Part shown: one piece after another, positions 44,815 through 54,405 of the stretch
How positions within the stretch are numbered: the stretch's first letter is position 1
Layout: the number at the start of each line of letters is the position of its first letter
Made by a program: the position numbers and the translations under genes
The notes under the pieces: generated by a model
The model's database searches: none
What the model saw: the letters and a program-made list of their open reading frames with translations, nothing else
Told to the model about the DNA's origin: nothing
DNA from: Prostheceraeus crozeri
Taxonomy: Eukaryota > Platyhelminthes > Polycladida > Euryleptidae
Length of the DNA stretch: 64,000 bases
Direction: 5' to 3'
Assembly (NCBI GenBank): GCA_907163375.1
Contig: CAJQUW010011310.1
Location: forward strand, 248,001-312,000

Positions 44815-45005
44815 CAGCGCCATACTAGACAGCTAGGCCAGATGGGAAAGCCTTCGTACACTCGCAACACTCACCAGGTTACGGTTAGTAACTTCTAGTA
44901 AGAGAAGTTGTGCTTTCAGAGTCGGACAGACTCGAACCCTGGGCCTTCTGCACTTCTGCACTGAAGCGCGGCCCTTTACTAACTGAGCTATCCTACCACC
45001 TTTTC
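44815..45005 (-). mobile_element. tRNA-derived SINE, second type
   Basis: Minus strand: GGTAGGATAGCTCAGTTAGT (good A box) and, about 50 bases on, GGGTTCGAGTCTGTCC (good B box), followed by a non-tRNA body. The acceptor and T stems do not pair properly, so this is a SINE head and not a working tRNA gene. The left boundary is approximate. It lies about 360 bp from DCTN2 exon 2 (45363). Confidence 0.7.
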
Positions 45006-45362
45006 GATCACATTGATCCAGATGTGTGTGCAATCCGTGACAGAGATTGCGACATTGAAATTGAATTTCATGGAAATTTAGTGTCTGGACAGCCAAGCGA
45101 TTTTACTTAATAAAATTACAACTCAGCATCATTGCCAATCTGAACCTGTTTCAGTCCAAGAAAATTCATTCCTTAAATATATGAAGCTTCACGAAGAACA
45201 TTTATAATACAATATTCAGCTTCACAAAAAATCACAATCAAATACTGAATATTGATGGACATTCTTTGCCACCGCGAGAGGGCAGCTAACCCAAACAACA
45301 CGCCAACTGGTAGCACATGATAGAAAGTATAGTCAAAAGAGGTTGAAGACATTGACACTCAC

Positions 45363-45564
45363 CAGAATCTTTGTCTAATTTGTCTGAGAAATCCATTTTC
45401 TCGTGGATTCTCATATCCTTGTTTTTGAAGTGTTGTGTGGCATCTTTCACTTTTATCGATGTATTATCTATGTTATCTGATGAATCTTCAACATAATTAG
45501 TATTAAATGCTTGCTCCGCTTCTGGTAGATCTGAAGTTTCATACACATCAGGCTGTCCACAAGG
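45363..45564 (-). CDS. DCTN2: DCTN2 exon 2
   Basis: A 202-bp exon (67 codons plus one base), with acceptor GTTTTCAG before 45564 and donor GTGAGTG after 45363. It encodes [20 protein letters not shown], the counterpart of [20 protein letters not shown] in human DCTN2, the best conserved segment of the protein. It then reads through to MDFSDKLDKDS (human GLDFSDRI), the Arp1-binding N-terminal region. There is no in-frame ATG near its start, so a short first exon lies upstream (higher coordinates). I searched 45565-64000 for MADPKYADLPG-like sequence and did not see it. Confidence 0.95.
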
Positions 45565-46297
45565 CTGAAAACAAAATCGTGAGTAAATCAAAGTATTTGT
45601 CAACAAATTTTGATCTACAATTTCATGCTGATAATGACTGATAACACTTGAGACAGAGCGTCATTATTTTAGCCATATCTGAATTTTAGCAGGCAGATAG
45701 TAATATTTTCACTAAGTTCCATGATATGAACAATAATTGGTACACATGAAAAATAATATCACAGTAACACGAATAAAACTGTGATTGTTACAGGAACAAA
45801 GTGCACGATGATATTCGACTTCGTAATTCGGTGCGGAGTCATTGAATTGATTAATCGATTCTTCGAGGTATCCATGGACAAGAAGTGGTTGCTTTCGTTA
45901 ATGTTGCATTAGCATAAACCTAAAATTGGTAAAATTAGGAGTGCGATACACTTTTTGTCGATTTCGCAGCAGATACAGAGCTACGCATCGATGACAAAAA
46001 TGATTAACAAAAGTACTGAAAAGTTGCAGTAAAGCATTCGCACTACTTCTGTTCAAAGCTTCGTACATACTATTCATGCTCATTGCAATCATCACGCCGG
46101 TCGCCGGTTTGAAGATCGGCCGGCCGGTTATTCTAATTAGGCTCATGTCGACGACTGACGACCTTTATTTTAGAATTAAGTGAAATTCGAATTTCAACAT
46201 TGTAGTAGTATGATAACATATTTTCTATGACACACTCAACTCTAATTCATTCAATAAAATCGAAACTGCATGTACATTGGGGATTTGTTTAATAAGG
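45565..46297. other. Non-coding, probably DCTN2 intron 1
   Basis: No exon or element recognised. A short palindromic GC patch (GATCGGCCGGCCGG) lies near 46114. Confidence 0.4.
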
Positions 46298-47681
46298 AAG
46301 AGCGGCGCATTATGGGCCACCTGAGGTTATGGGGTGATAGAGACCACTAATGCCCCTGTAGCATCAACTATTTCGGCCTAATTACTAGCCATGGACACAG
46401 TCACAAGGTTCCGTATGTAATTTTCCCATAGTACCCGTTTTACTTTGTTGTAGAGGAAGATTTCCTGAATAGAGACGAATTTGCCATTTTTGAAAGTTCA
46501 CGGTGGTGTTGTGGGCCACCTGTTGGGGTGTTATGAACCACCCATTAATATTTGTAGAAATGCAACATTAATTTAATAATGTTCCACAACAGTCAAATTG
46601 AAGATGCTCCCTCCCTAAACAAGCAATCAACTTACTTGATTTACCGGTCAACCGGTATAGATAGGTTGTCAACCGGTAAAACTTAAATTATGACGAATAA
46701 TTAAGCCTTCTTGCTATGCAAAGGCATGATAATCAAAGCTTTGACTGAGAATAATCAGCGTGAGACCTGTAAATTGATCGTTTACAATGGTGAGCCGCAG
46801 CTTGGCGGTTAGAGCTTGAGTCATAAGCACGCTAGCTCGTCCCAGCAGTTAACTCCGTGAAACATTTACATATTAATTCCAAATTAAGTCAGTAAACTGC
46901 TTGAAAACCATTCATAATCGTTCTAGCTGGTTATCCACCCCAATTTCTGAACATTAGCTTGCAACATCAATAGATACAAATATGCTATACAAACACTGGC
47001 ATGATACAACTTATTGACTGACAATATTGCAGCTTCAAATAGCAATCCAAGTAATTGCGTGAGACAATATGCCTCAGGCACAGCCCTCTGCAAATATGAA
47101 CTATATAGTTACTATATTTACACCTATTGCTCTTTTTCATTCAATGACTGTACTTGCTAGGCTTCTTGTTGATCACATAACTTTTACTTTCGGTGACCTT
47201 TCACATCAACATACTGTAGCGCATTTTCCTGTTGGCTATGCTTGCTCTTGAGTAGAATGAAGGAAAAAAAATTTGGTGACTTTTAAGGTATTGAGTTGAA
47301 TTGTGGGGTGGCCCACAACACCTCACATTCGGTGACCCATAACCCCACCATGAGTATACTTGCAAAATCAACAGTTACTAGAAAGTGTGCGACATGTTTC
47401 AGGCAACCGTCTTTGTTTTCTTGAAGGCGGTTAAGCATGCAACATCGCCACAACCAAAATCTCAATTGGTGCTCAATCATGACTTGCTCAGGAGAAAAAC
47501 ATATACAAGAAGAGCGCTCAAATTTTCGTAAAAGCCTTATTTGGGGTAAAAAATGAAAAAATTAATTGTGTAGTCATAAACATCATACGTTAATATTTAC
47601 AATGTTTTGCATGTAAATTAGTTTGTAGGTTGGAAAGAATGACTTACAGGGTGGGTGGCTCATAGCACACCCCCCGTTACT
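46298..47681. mobile_element. Non-autonomous DNA element, copy B (no mariner inside)
   Basis: 1.4 kb, aligned with the element at 11319-14083. It shares the GGTGTTATGRRCCACC words at the ends and inside, CCTGAATAGAGACGAATTTG, and the long right half from ATATTAATTCCAAA onward. Where copy A has the mariner insertion, copy B has about 85 bp of unrelated sequence bracketed by TTTACA (about 46785-46872). Copy B lacks the 55-bp-arm hairpin of copy A. No gene. Confidence 0.7.
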
Positions 47682-48006
47682 GACTTACTATTCTGCCTAA
47701 CATACTCCATGCAGCACCTTTAATTTTAGGTATTTAGCAACATAGGAATATAAAAACTGAACATGTGCAAAAAAACTAAACATGAACAACGAAAGAGATG
47801 TATTAGGTCTAAATGGCAGGACATAGCTATGATGCTCACTAATTCAATTTCACACCGTCATAATAACTGAGTATACTAAATAAGGATTGTAAATCACACA
47901 GGAAATAGCTCTAAACTAATGTGAAAATACAATCGTAGATCTTTTGCTTATGTTTATCTATGCAATCTTCATAGATAAGAAAAAATAAATCGTTCAATTG
48001 TAATTA
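47682..48006. other. Nothing recognised
   Basis: AT-rich sequence between two repeats, without supported features. Confidence 0.4.
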
Positions 48007-48162
48007 CAGACAAAGCTCGTTAATTAAGACCATAAATGTCTCAATTATCGAAAGTCTTAATTAAACAGCAGTTGTAAATACAAAATATACAAAAAAATGC
48101 CAAGGTCGCGTGATCTTAATTAACCGAAATCTTAATTATCCGTGTCCACATTAACGACACCG
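48007..48162. mobile_element. Possible Tigger/pogo-like MITE
   Basis: 156 bp flanked by TA on both sides (48005-48006, 48163-48164). CTTAATTAA and CTTAATTATC words recur inside, and the right end (reverse complement CGGTGTCGTTAATGTGGACA) resembles pogo/Tigger ends. The left end CAGACAAAGCTCGTTAATTA matches it only loosely. Confidence 0.4.
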
Positions 48163-50119
48163 TAAAATGTTGGCAGGCATTCTGCTAAACAAGCAGATCT
48201 ACTGCAACACTGATATTATTCGGTTGCCAAATGACGGCGGTGATATGTCGGTCGAGCCCAATTTTTCGAAATCAAATGATGAGAAGACATTTTCCATTAC
48301 AACCATTAGGAATTTGAGAAATATGGATTCGGCTTGAAAAGAAAATAAATGCATAAAAACAGGAACATAAAAAGACAAAGTAAATACAATCATATTTGCA
48401 GACCGAATAGCTAAGTAGCGGAATTACTATATCATATATGAATATGTTGTTCCAACAATTTACCAATTAAATTTAACATTAAGTCTACTAATATAGAAAA
48501 TATCAATTACTAATGTATTAAGTATTTTATTATTGGTAATGCATGAAGTCGCGGTGCTGACAACGGACCGATCGGATTGGGTTGAGCCTGAAGAATTCTG
48601 AAGAAACGGGCCCATGCCGGGCTTTTTTTCTGAATGGGCTTGAGGCGAGCCGGCCCGGGAAATTCAGGTCCATTAACAAGTCTGAAAGTGCTGCTTAAGA
48701 CTTTTCTCAAGTGGCAAGGATGCATATTGCATATAACGCAAAGCGAACACGTCTATCGGACGAAAATGCGGAGCGTCATTTATTTATCAGCGTGTCTTAT
48801 GAATTTGAGTCTGATTTTTTTCAAAAGCAAAGAATAGACGTGAATTAAATTTTTGGTTATAAATAACCAATCCACAGGCATAGTTAGTAAACTTTGATTG
48901 CAATTAAAATACATAATCTCCTTGACTATATAAGACTGGCTTGTAGAAACTGATGTACAGAGCTTCGAACATTGAACATGATGCTCGATCGTGCATGAAT
49001 GACATTAAGTCTCGTGACAATTATGTATTCAGATAAATGTCTTAAGGGAATTGAACAGGAAAGGTTGTTTTAGTAAGAATGACTACAAAGTTGGCTTTTC
49101 GTAGTAAATTGAATGAATTTACAAGTTCTCTTTCAGTTATATGCTTAAATTAGAGCTTGTCTATATGCCAGTCCGATCTCTGCTGAATGGCTGTCAGTTA
49201 CCGATTATGTCTATACACCTATAATTCTGAAAAAGAATTCTTGTTTTTCAATACTAATTTGTTTATCAAGAAATTCTAAGCAATTTCTTACATGAAAGTA
49301 TGATATCTCTAGAATTTACTCAGAGTAGCATAAATACAATTTGTGTATACGAAGGTCCAAATCTTTAAGTCGCGTTGAAACGAAGATGAACAGAAGGCGT
49401 CCTTCCACAACTACGCTCTATCTCTGGTGATCGATAAAAAATGGGCGTTCAATTAACAACAAATGGATTTCATTTCTTGTGTCATTGTGCTTTTTTTAAT
49501 AATAGATAATCGATGAAGGGATTTGATTGCTAGGGGGCGCGGCCGGAAAAAGTTTGAAGGGGGCGCCATTGACAGCAATAGCAATTTTTGGGAAAACTCC
49601 ATTTTCAAATCACACATATTCAAAATAACGATGTTTTAATTTTGCCAACTTTATGCAGAACTTCCTCTGTATACAATGTCTTTTATTTTTTCTTTATGTA
49701 CGCGTCCCGAAGTTTTGCTTGAAGAGATTCGGCGAAGGGCCTCGTAAAATGATGACATTGTTTTGTCTTGAATTTATAGCTAAAACAACGAATGTTACCT
49801 GGTTCAAAAGAGACAATTAAAACGACAGCAAGGTTCGTATTTTTTCCTGGACGCAACATTCACAAACTCATACAAACTTTCAAAAACCGAACGAACCATT
49901 ACAATGATGCCATGAGCAGCCGAACAGAGCATTTTGGAAACAGCCTTTAGCAATGGGTTCCACTTCGTTTAATAGAAAACAAAATCTAACTAACGTTGAT
50001 TTTAATTCGATGCTTGGCATATCTACACACAACCACCAGTATATCTCTCTAGATTTTTTCTTACTGTGGATTTTTCGCGTCTTGCACTGGCACACTTTGT
50101 ACGTTTTTTGACGTCCGGC
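48163..50119. other. Intergenic or intronic, nothing firm
   Basis: 48545-48690 is a GC-rich patch with GGGCCCATGCCGGGC and GCCGGCCCGGG words, probably a decayed end of a DNA element. Near 49530-49580 an isolated GGGGGCGCCATTGACAGCAA resembles the unit of the minisatellite at 50120. Otherwise unremarkable. Confidence 0.4.
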
Positions 50120-50690
50120 GAACGCTAAGCGGGCGCCAGCAGAAGCCAATGGGTCGCAATGATAGCGAAAAATGAGAGTCAGCAGAAGACAAGGGGAGCA
50201 GGAGAAAGCAAAGGGGTGCCGTGGAAGCTAAATAGGCGCCGACAGGAACAATGGGGGAGTAGAGGCCATGTGGGTGCCTTGAAAAACAAGGGGGCTCCAT
50301 CGAAGCTGAAGGGGGCGGACGTCAGTAGAAGCCAAGGGGCGCCGTTGAAATCGAAGGGGCGCCGCTGAAGTGAAGAGGCGCCGGTGACAGCGAAGGTGCC
50401 AAAAGGGGGCACCGGTGAAAGCGCAGATACCAGGGGTCTGTAGAAGTCAAGCGGCGCCAGTGGAAGCGAAGGTGACGCCACTGGAGGCCAAGAGGGTACC
50501 GGTGAAAGCGAAGCGGGGCCAATGGAAGCAAAGGTGTGGGGTTGACAGCAAGGGGGGCGCATGTAGAAACAAAGGGAGCGCCGGTGAAAGCGAAGGGGAC
50601 GCCAGTAGAAACCATGGGTGCTGGTAACAGCAAGGACTGCACTGTCGAAGCTAGAGGGGCGCCTGTGAAAGCCAATATCCTGTTGATATA
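50120..50690. repeat. GC-rich diverged minisatellite, about 24-bp unit
   Basis: About 570 bp of imperfect repeats of a unit near GGCGCCGGTGAAAGCGAAGG, with GGTGCC, AGCGCC and GGCGCC variants at roughly 24-bp spacing. It is strongly G-rich on the plus strand and stands out from its AT-rich surroundings. Since the spacing is close to a multiple of three, several frames stay open on both strands (for example GAPVKAKGTPVE on the plus strand); I take these as by-products, not genes. Confidence 0.75.
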
Positions 50691-50779
50691 TTATATACAT
50701 GCTAAGCTAATGGCCTATTATACTAACATTATGCGCATACAGTCAAATGGATTATAGCAAAAATAACTTTTGGGGGGGG

Positions 50780-53700
50780 GCATTGGTTGTACGTCCACGA
50801 GTTCACTAGGTCCAGGTTCCGACCCCCTTTTGAACTACTTACTTGGTGGCGCTTGTAGGTCGTGCTCCCCGGATACTGCCATCTTTCCTGCCGGTAGTAA
50901 CTAAATCAACCACTGCCGAGTGCTGGGCGGCTTCAAAAAACTGGCTTTACCCGGACAATCCGGGAGGGTAGTGGAACCCTGATGGAGGAAATGCCATCGA
51001 AACTTTTTTGGTACTCACACTTTGCAGGGAAGGTAACTCTGCCTAATCAAATCCTCCACTGCCTTGGTAGATTTTGGATTGGCAAGGCTATGGGTCCCAC
51101 CCAGACAGAAAGGGTTGGCGTCAGGAAGGGCATCCGGCCATAAAATATTGCTTCAATGTTTGTATGGAAATGGCAATAAATGAAATGGGCAGGGTGCAGC
51201 CCAGTGCACCCCGTGGGCGTCTCCACAAGCCTACGAAAAATAGGATGGTGGGAGACGGGACCTCATGCGTAGCGGTTAATGACGGCACGCTGCCTGATGC
51301 GTTACGCAGAGGTGAGATGGTTGACAAACTCAGAGTGGGAACATGGAACATTGGTTCCATGTCCGGAAGAGCTGGCGAGTTGATTGAGGTGTTAAGACGG
51401 AGACGCGTGGATATTTGATGCGTTCAAGAAACGAGGTGGAGAGGGAAAAGTGCAAAATGGCTTGGTCCGAGTGGTTCAAGGTTCAAGTTCTTTTGGAGCG
51501 GTGGCGAAGATGGGACTGCTGGAGTGGGCGTGTTGATAGCTGAAAAATTAATCGAAACTGTAGCATGCGTGCATCGCATCAGCAGCAGGTTAATGGTGTT
51601 GAAGCTGCTAATTAACCACCGTCCCTTCACTATTGTTAGCGGTTATGCCCCTCAAACAGGAAGAAAAGCTGACGAAAAGGAAGATTTCTGGAAATCAGTG
51701 CACGATGCAATGCGAAATGTCAACACAGCCGAATCCATTATCCTTTGTGGTGACTTAAATGGTCACGTGGGTCGTCAAAGCGATGGCTATGAAGGAGTGC
51801 ATGGAGGCAGAGGATACGGAGTTCGAAATAACGACGGAGAGAGCATTCTCGAATTAGGTGACATGTTTGATCTGGCTATATGCAACACTTTCTTCGCGAA
51901 ACCGGAGAACCACCTTATTACGTATAATAGCGGTGGAAACAAGAGCCAGATAGACTTCGTCCTTGTCCGAAAGAGAGATTTGAAGGAAGTTCTAAATGTG
52001 AAGGCAATACCAAATGAAGAATGCGTCCAACAACACAGCCTTGTAGTCGCCGATTACTCCATCAAGAAGATCAAAACCTTAAGGAAGAAGTTTGTCCCCA
52101 GACTGAAGTTATGGAAACTTCGTGATCAGGCCGTCCGTGAAAGGTTTGAAGCCGAGGTGAAGAGAAGAGTTAGTGAAGTGGAGATTGCGACAAATGTGGA
52201 GGATAAGTGGAGTGCAATGAAGACCATTTGGCTCGAGGCAACTGAATTAACATGCGGCAAAACAAAGGGTCCCGCGCGCACTAGGGAAACCTGGTGGTGG
52301 AACGATGAAGTGGAAAGAGCAGTTGCGGAGAAGAGGCATTGGTATTCCGTGTGGCGAAGGTCAGGTCAGGAGTCAGATCGCGAACGTTATCGCGAGGCTA
52401 GGCGAAAGTCACGGCAAACGGTTTGGAGCGCTCAACTGATGAAAATGTGTGAGTTGACGCAAGATCTGGAACACCGCTACTCTGGTCAGGCCATATTCAA
52501 GGTCGCAAGGCAAATGAAGAACGAGAGGGAGGACCCCACTCCTCCTGCCTACATGAAAGATGACGAGGGAAACTTGCTGACAGATGAGGTGACGTTGCGT
52601 GAAAAGTGGCGAAGCTTTATGAGTTCCTTACTGAATACTCAGAATCAGTTCGAGTACCTTCAGGATGCTATGCTGACTGAGGGTCCAGGTATTGAGTTGT
52701 CTAAAGCGGATGTAACAAGTGCCATGCGGAAAAGCCGCAGAAGAAGAGCTCCAGGTCCTTCCGGTGTCGTTATCGAAATGATCGAAGCTTCGGGTGCTAT
52801 CGCAGTGGACTGGTTAACAAACCTGTTTAATGTTATCCTTGCGAAAGAATGCATTCCATCTGATTGGCAAAGAAGCGTCATCATTCCACTATTCAAAGGC
52901 AAAGGCGATCCTCAATCTTTCAATTCCTATAGGGCCATCAAAATCATGGACCAGGTATTGAAGATATTCGAGCGCACGTTGGAGCAGAAAATTCGTGAAA
53001 CGGTCTCCATCGATCAAATGCAATTTGGGTTCATGCCAGGTAGAGGAACCACTGACGCAATATTTTTGGTCCGTCAACTCCAATAAAGGTACCTCGAAAA
53101 GAAGAGAAGCCTGTATCTGGCTTTTGTCGACCTAGAGAAGGCATTCGATCGTGTCCCTCGCCCTGTTGTGAGTTGGGGTTTACGCAATCTCGGGGTCTGC
53201 GAATGGTTGGTAAGAGCGATCATGACTCTATTTGACGGCGCAAAGTCGGTGGTGAGATGGAATTCTGTTGACAGTAGAGAGTTCGATGTAAGTGCAGGCG
53301 TTCACCAAGGGTCGGTCCTGAGCCATCTTCTATTCGCATGTGTTCTGGAAGCCGTTACAAAGAGCGTGAGAAATGGCCTGCCTTGGGAGGCTCTTTTTGC
53401 TGATGATCTACTCCTGGTGGCTGAGAGTGAGGAAGAGCTTGCGGGCAAAATGGCATCTTGGAAGGGCGTTCTTCACAGTAAAGGTTTGATCGTCAACTCC
53501 AGTAAGACAAAGGTCATGCTTTCACACCCTGGCAAGGGCGAGACAGAACCCTCTGGCCGTGATCCATGTGCAGTGTGCCGCAAAGGTGTCGGTTCCAATT
53601 CCATCAAGTGCACAATATGTCAATTTTGGGCTCACAAGCGTTGCAGTGGCATTGTGGGCCGCCTCTCATCCGCAGCAGCTACGTTCGTGTGCCGCCGGTG

Positions 53701-54405
53701 TAAAGGTGAAGTAAGGGCCGATCAAGCTCCATCTTTTGATGACGGCGATCATCTCAAGGTTGACGAGGAAAGCTACGAAGCAGTTAATACTTTCCGTTAC
53801 CTCGGTGATGTCATTGATGCTGGCGGAGGGCAAGTGCAGCAGTCAGAGCGAGGATCCGAAGCGGTTGGTGCAGGTTTCGTGAGATGGCTCCCTTTTTAAC
53901 ATCTAGAGCAACTGCACTCAATGAAATCAGTCATCTATATGTCTTGTGTGCGCACCAGCATGGTGTATGGTAGCGCGACTTGGGCCTTGTCAGCTGAGTG
54001 TTGGAGGCGACTTGAGGTGAACGAAATGCGGATGGTCCGTTGGATGTGCAGGGTCTCCTCTCGCGACCGCACTTCAAACGAGGAGCTGAGAGCTAGAGTG
54101 TGCCTGGAGCCTATCGGCGACTCCATAAGAAGACGTCGTTTAAGATGGTGTGGCCACGTAGAAAGAAAGAAAGGACGAATGTCAATGGGTGAAGCGCGTG
54201 CGGAAATTGAGAGTGGATGGGCGCCGACCAGTTGGACATCCAAAGAAGACATGGAGCGATAACATCAACGAAGACCTTCGAGCGCTCGGGCTCCGTGTCG
54301 AAGATGCAAACGACCGAGTGAAGTGGAGAGCCGCCATACAAGCGAATCGTCGTACCCAACATGGATGGAGAAAGCGACGTTAAATGGAATAAGTAAGTAA
54401 GTAAG
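50780..54405 (+). mobile_element. RTE-like LINE, nearly full length, inactivated
   Basis: A leader of about 550 bp is followed by one long protein frame and a short-repeat tail (AAGTAAGTAAGTAAG, 54390-54405), as is typical for RTE-clade LINEs. The leader includes GGAAGGGCATCCGGCCATAAAA-like sequence shared with the SINE family in this window. It lies in intergenic sequence or in DCTN2 intron 1, antisense to the gene. The right boundary is well defined by the tail; the left one is approximate. The copy has few lesions, so it is relatively young. Confidence 0.85.
51074..54383 (+). pseudogene. LINE endonuclease/reverse transcriptase with PHD-like finger
   Basis: Domains in order: APE endonuclease from about 51325 (LRVGTWNIGSMSGRAGELIE, CVQETRWRG, GYAPQTG, LCGDLNGHVGR, KSQIDFVLVRKRDL, QQHSLVVADYS); RT (RAPGPSGVVIEMIE, WQRSVIIPLFKGKGDPQSFN, QMQFGFMPGRGTTDAIFLVR, then FVDLEKAFDRVPR, AGVHQGSVLSHLLF and LFADDLLLVAES, with catalytic Asp residues present); a C4HC3-like finger at 53560-53710 (CAVC, CTIC, HKRCSG, CRRC); and a C-terminal block (RRRRLRWCGHVERK, HPKKTWSDNINEDLRALG). 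Most of it lies in one frame. In-frame stops occur at 51416 (TGA, where ICCVQETRW is expected) and 53084 (TAA); a compensating shift pair lies near 53895-53925 and one indel near 54175. Related copies are often annotated as craniofacial development protein 2-like. Confidence 0.88.

Larger units (their letters stand above)
37751..45362. other. DCTN2 intron 2
   Basis: A 7.6-kb intron containing a SINE (37886-38054), a possible exon of another gene (38790-38886), a Harbinger-like MITE (40571-40765), a Penelope-like fragment in inverted repeats (43101-43957) and a second SINE type (44815-45005). The stretches 38887-40567 and 40769-43100 show nothing else I can name. An open frame on the minus strand at 41289-41528 has no recognisable domain. 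44255-44395 has GGGAAA-rich words reminiscent of a hAT end, not firm. Confidence 0.6.
21268..45564 (-). other. DCTN2: DCTN2 (dynactin p50/dynamitin) gene span in window
   Basis: Six exons (45564-45363, 37750-37450, 36612-36462, 33891-33631, 25133-25031, 21446-21268) join with consistent phases (0/1, 1/2, 2/0, 0/0, 0/1, 1/stop), GT donors and AG acceptors, to about 398 residues plus stop. Human DCTN2 has about 400 residues, so only the short N-terminal exon (MADPKYADLPGIA in human) is missing. Dynamitin is the shoulder subunit of the dynactin complex, a mostly alpha-helical coiled-coil protein that links the p150 arm to the Arp1 filament, for dynein-driven transport along microtubules. The introns total about 23 kb and are full of mobile elements. 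Confidence 0.93.

Noticed and set aside
44929-45000. tRNA gene on the minus strand
   Set aside because: The A and B boxes are good, but the acceptor and T stems do not pair and a non-tRNA body follows, so it is called a SINE.
46785-46872. tRNA-like insertion in copy B of the DNA element
   Set aside because: There are only weak A-box resemblance and no usable B box; described as an unrelated 85-bp segment.
50179-50700. 173-codon minus-strand frame rich in Phe, Pro and Arg
   Set aside because: A by-product of the 24-bp minisatellite, which keeps several frames open at once.
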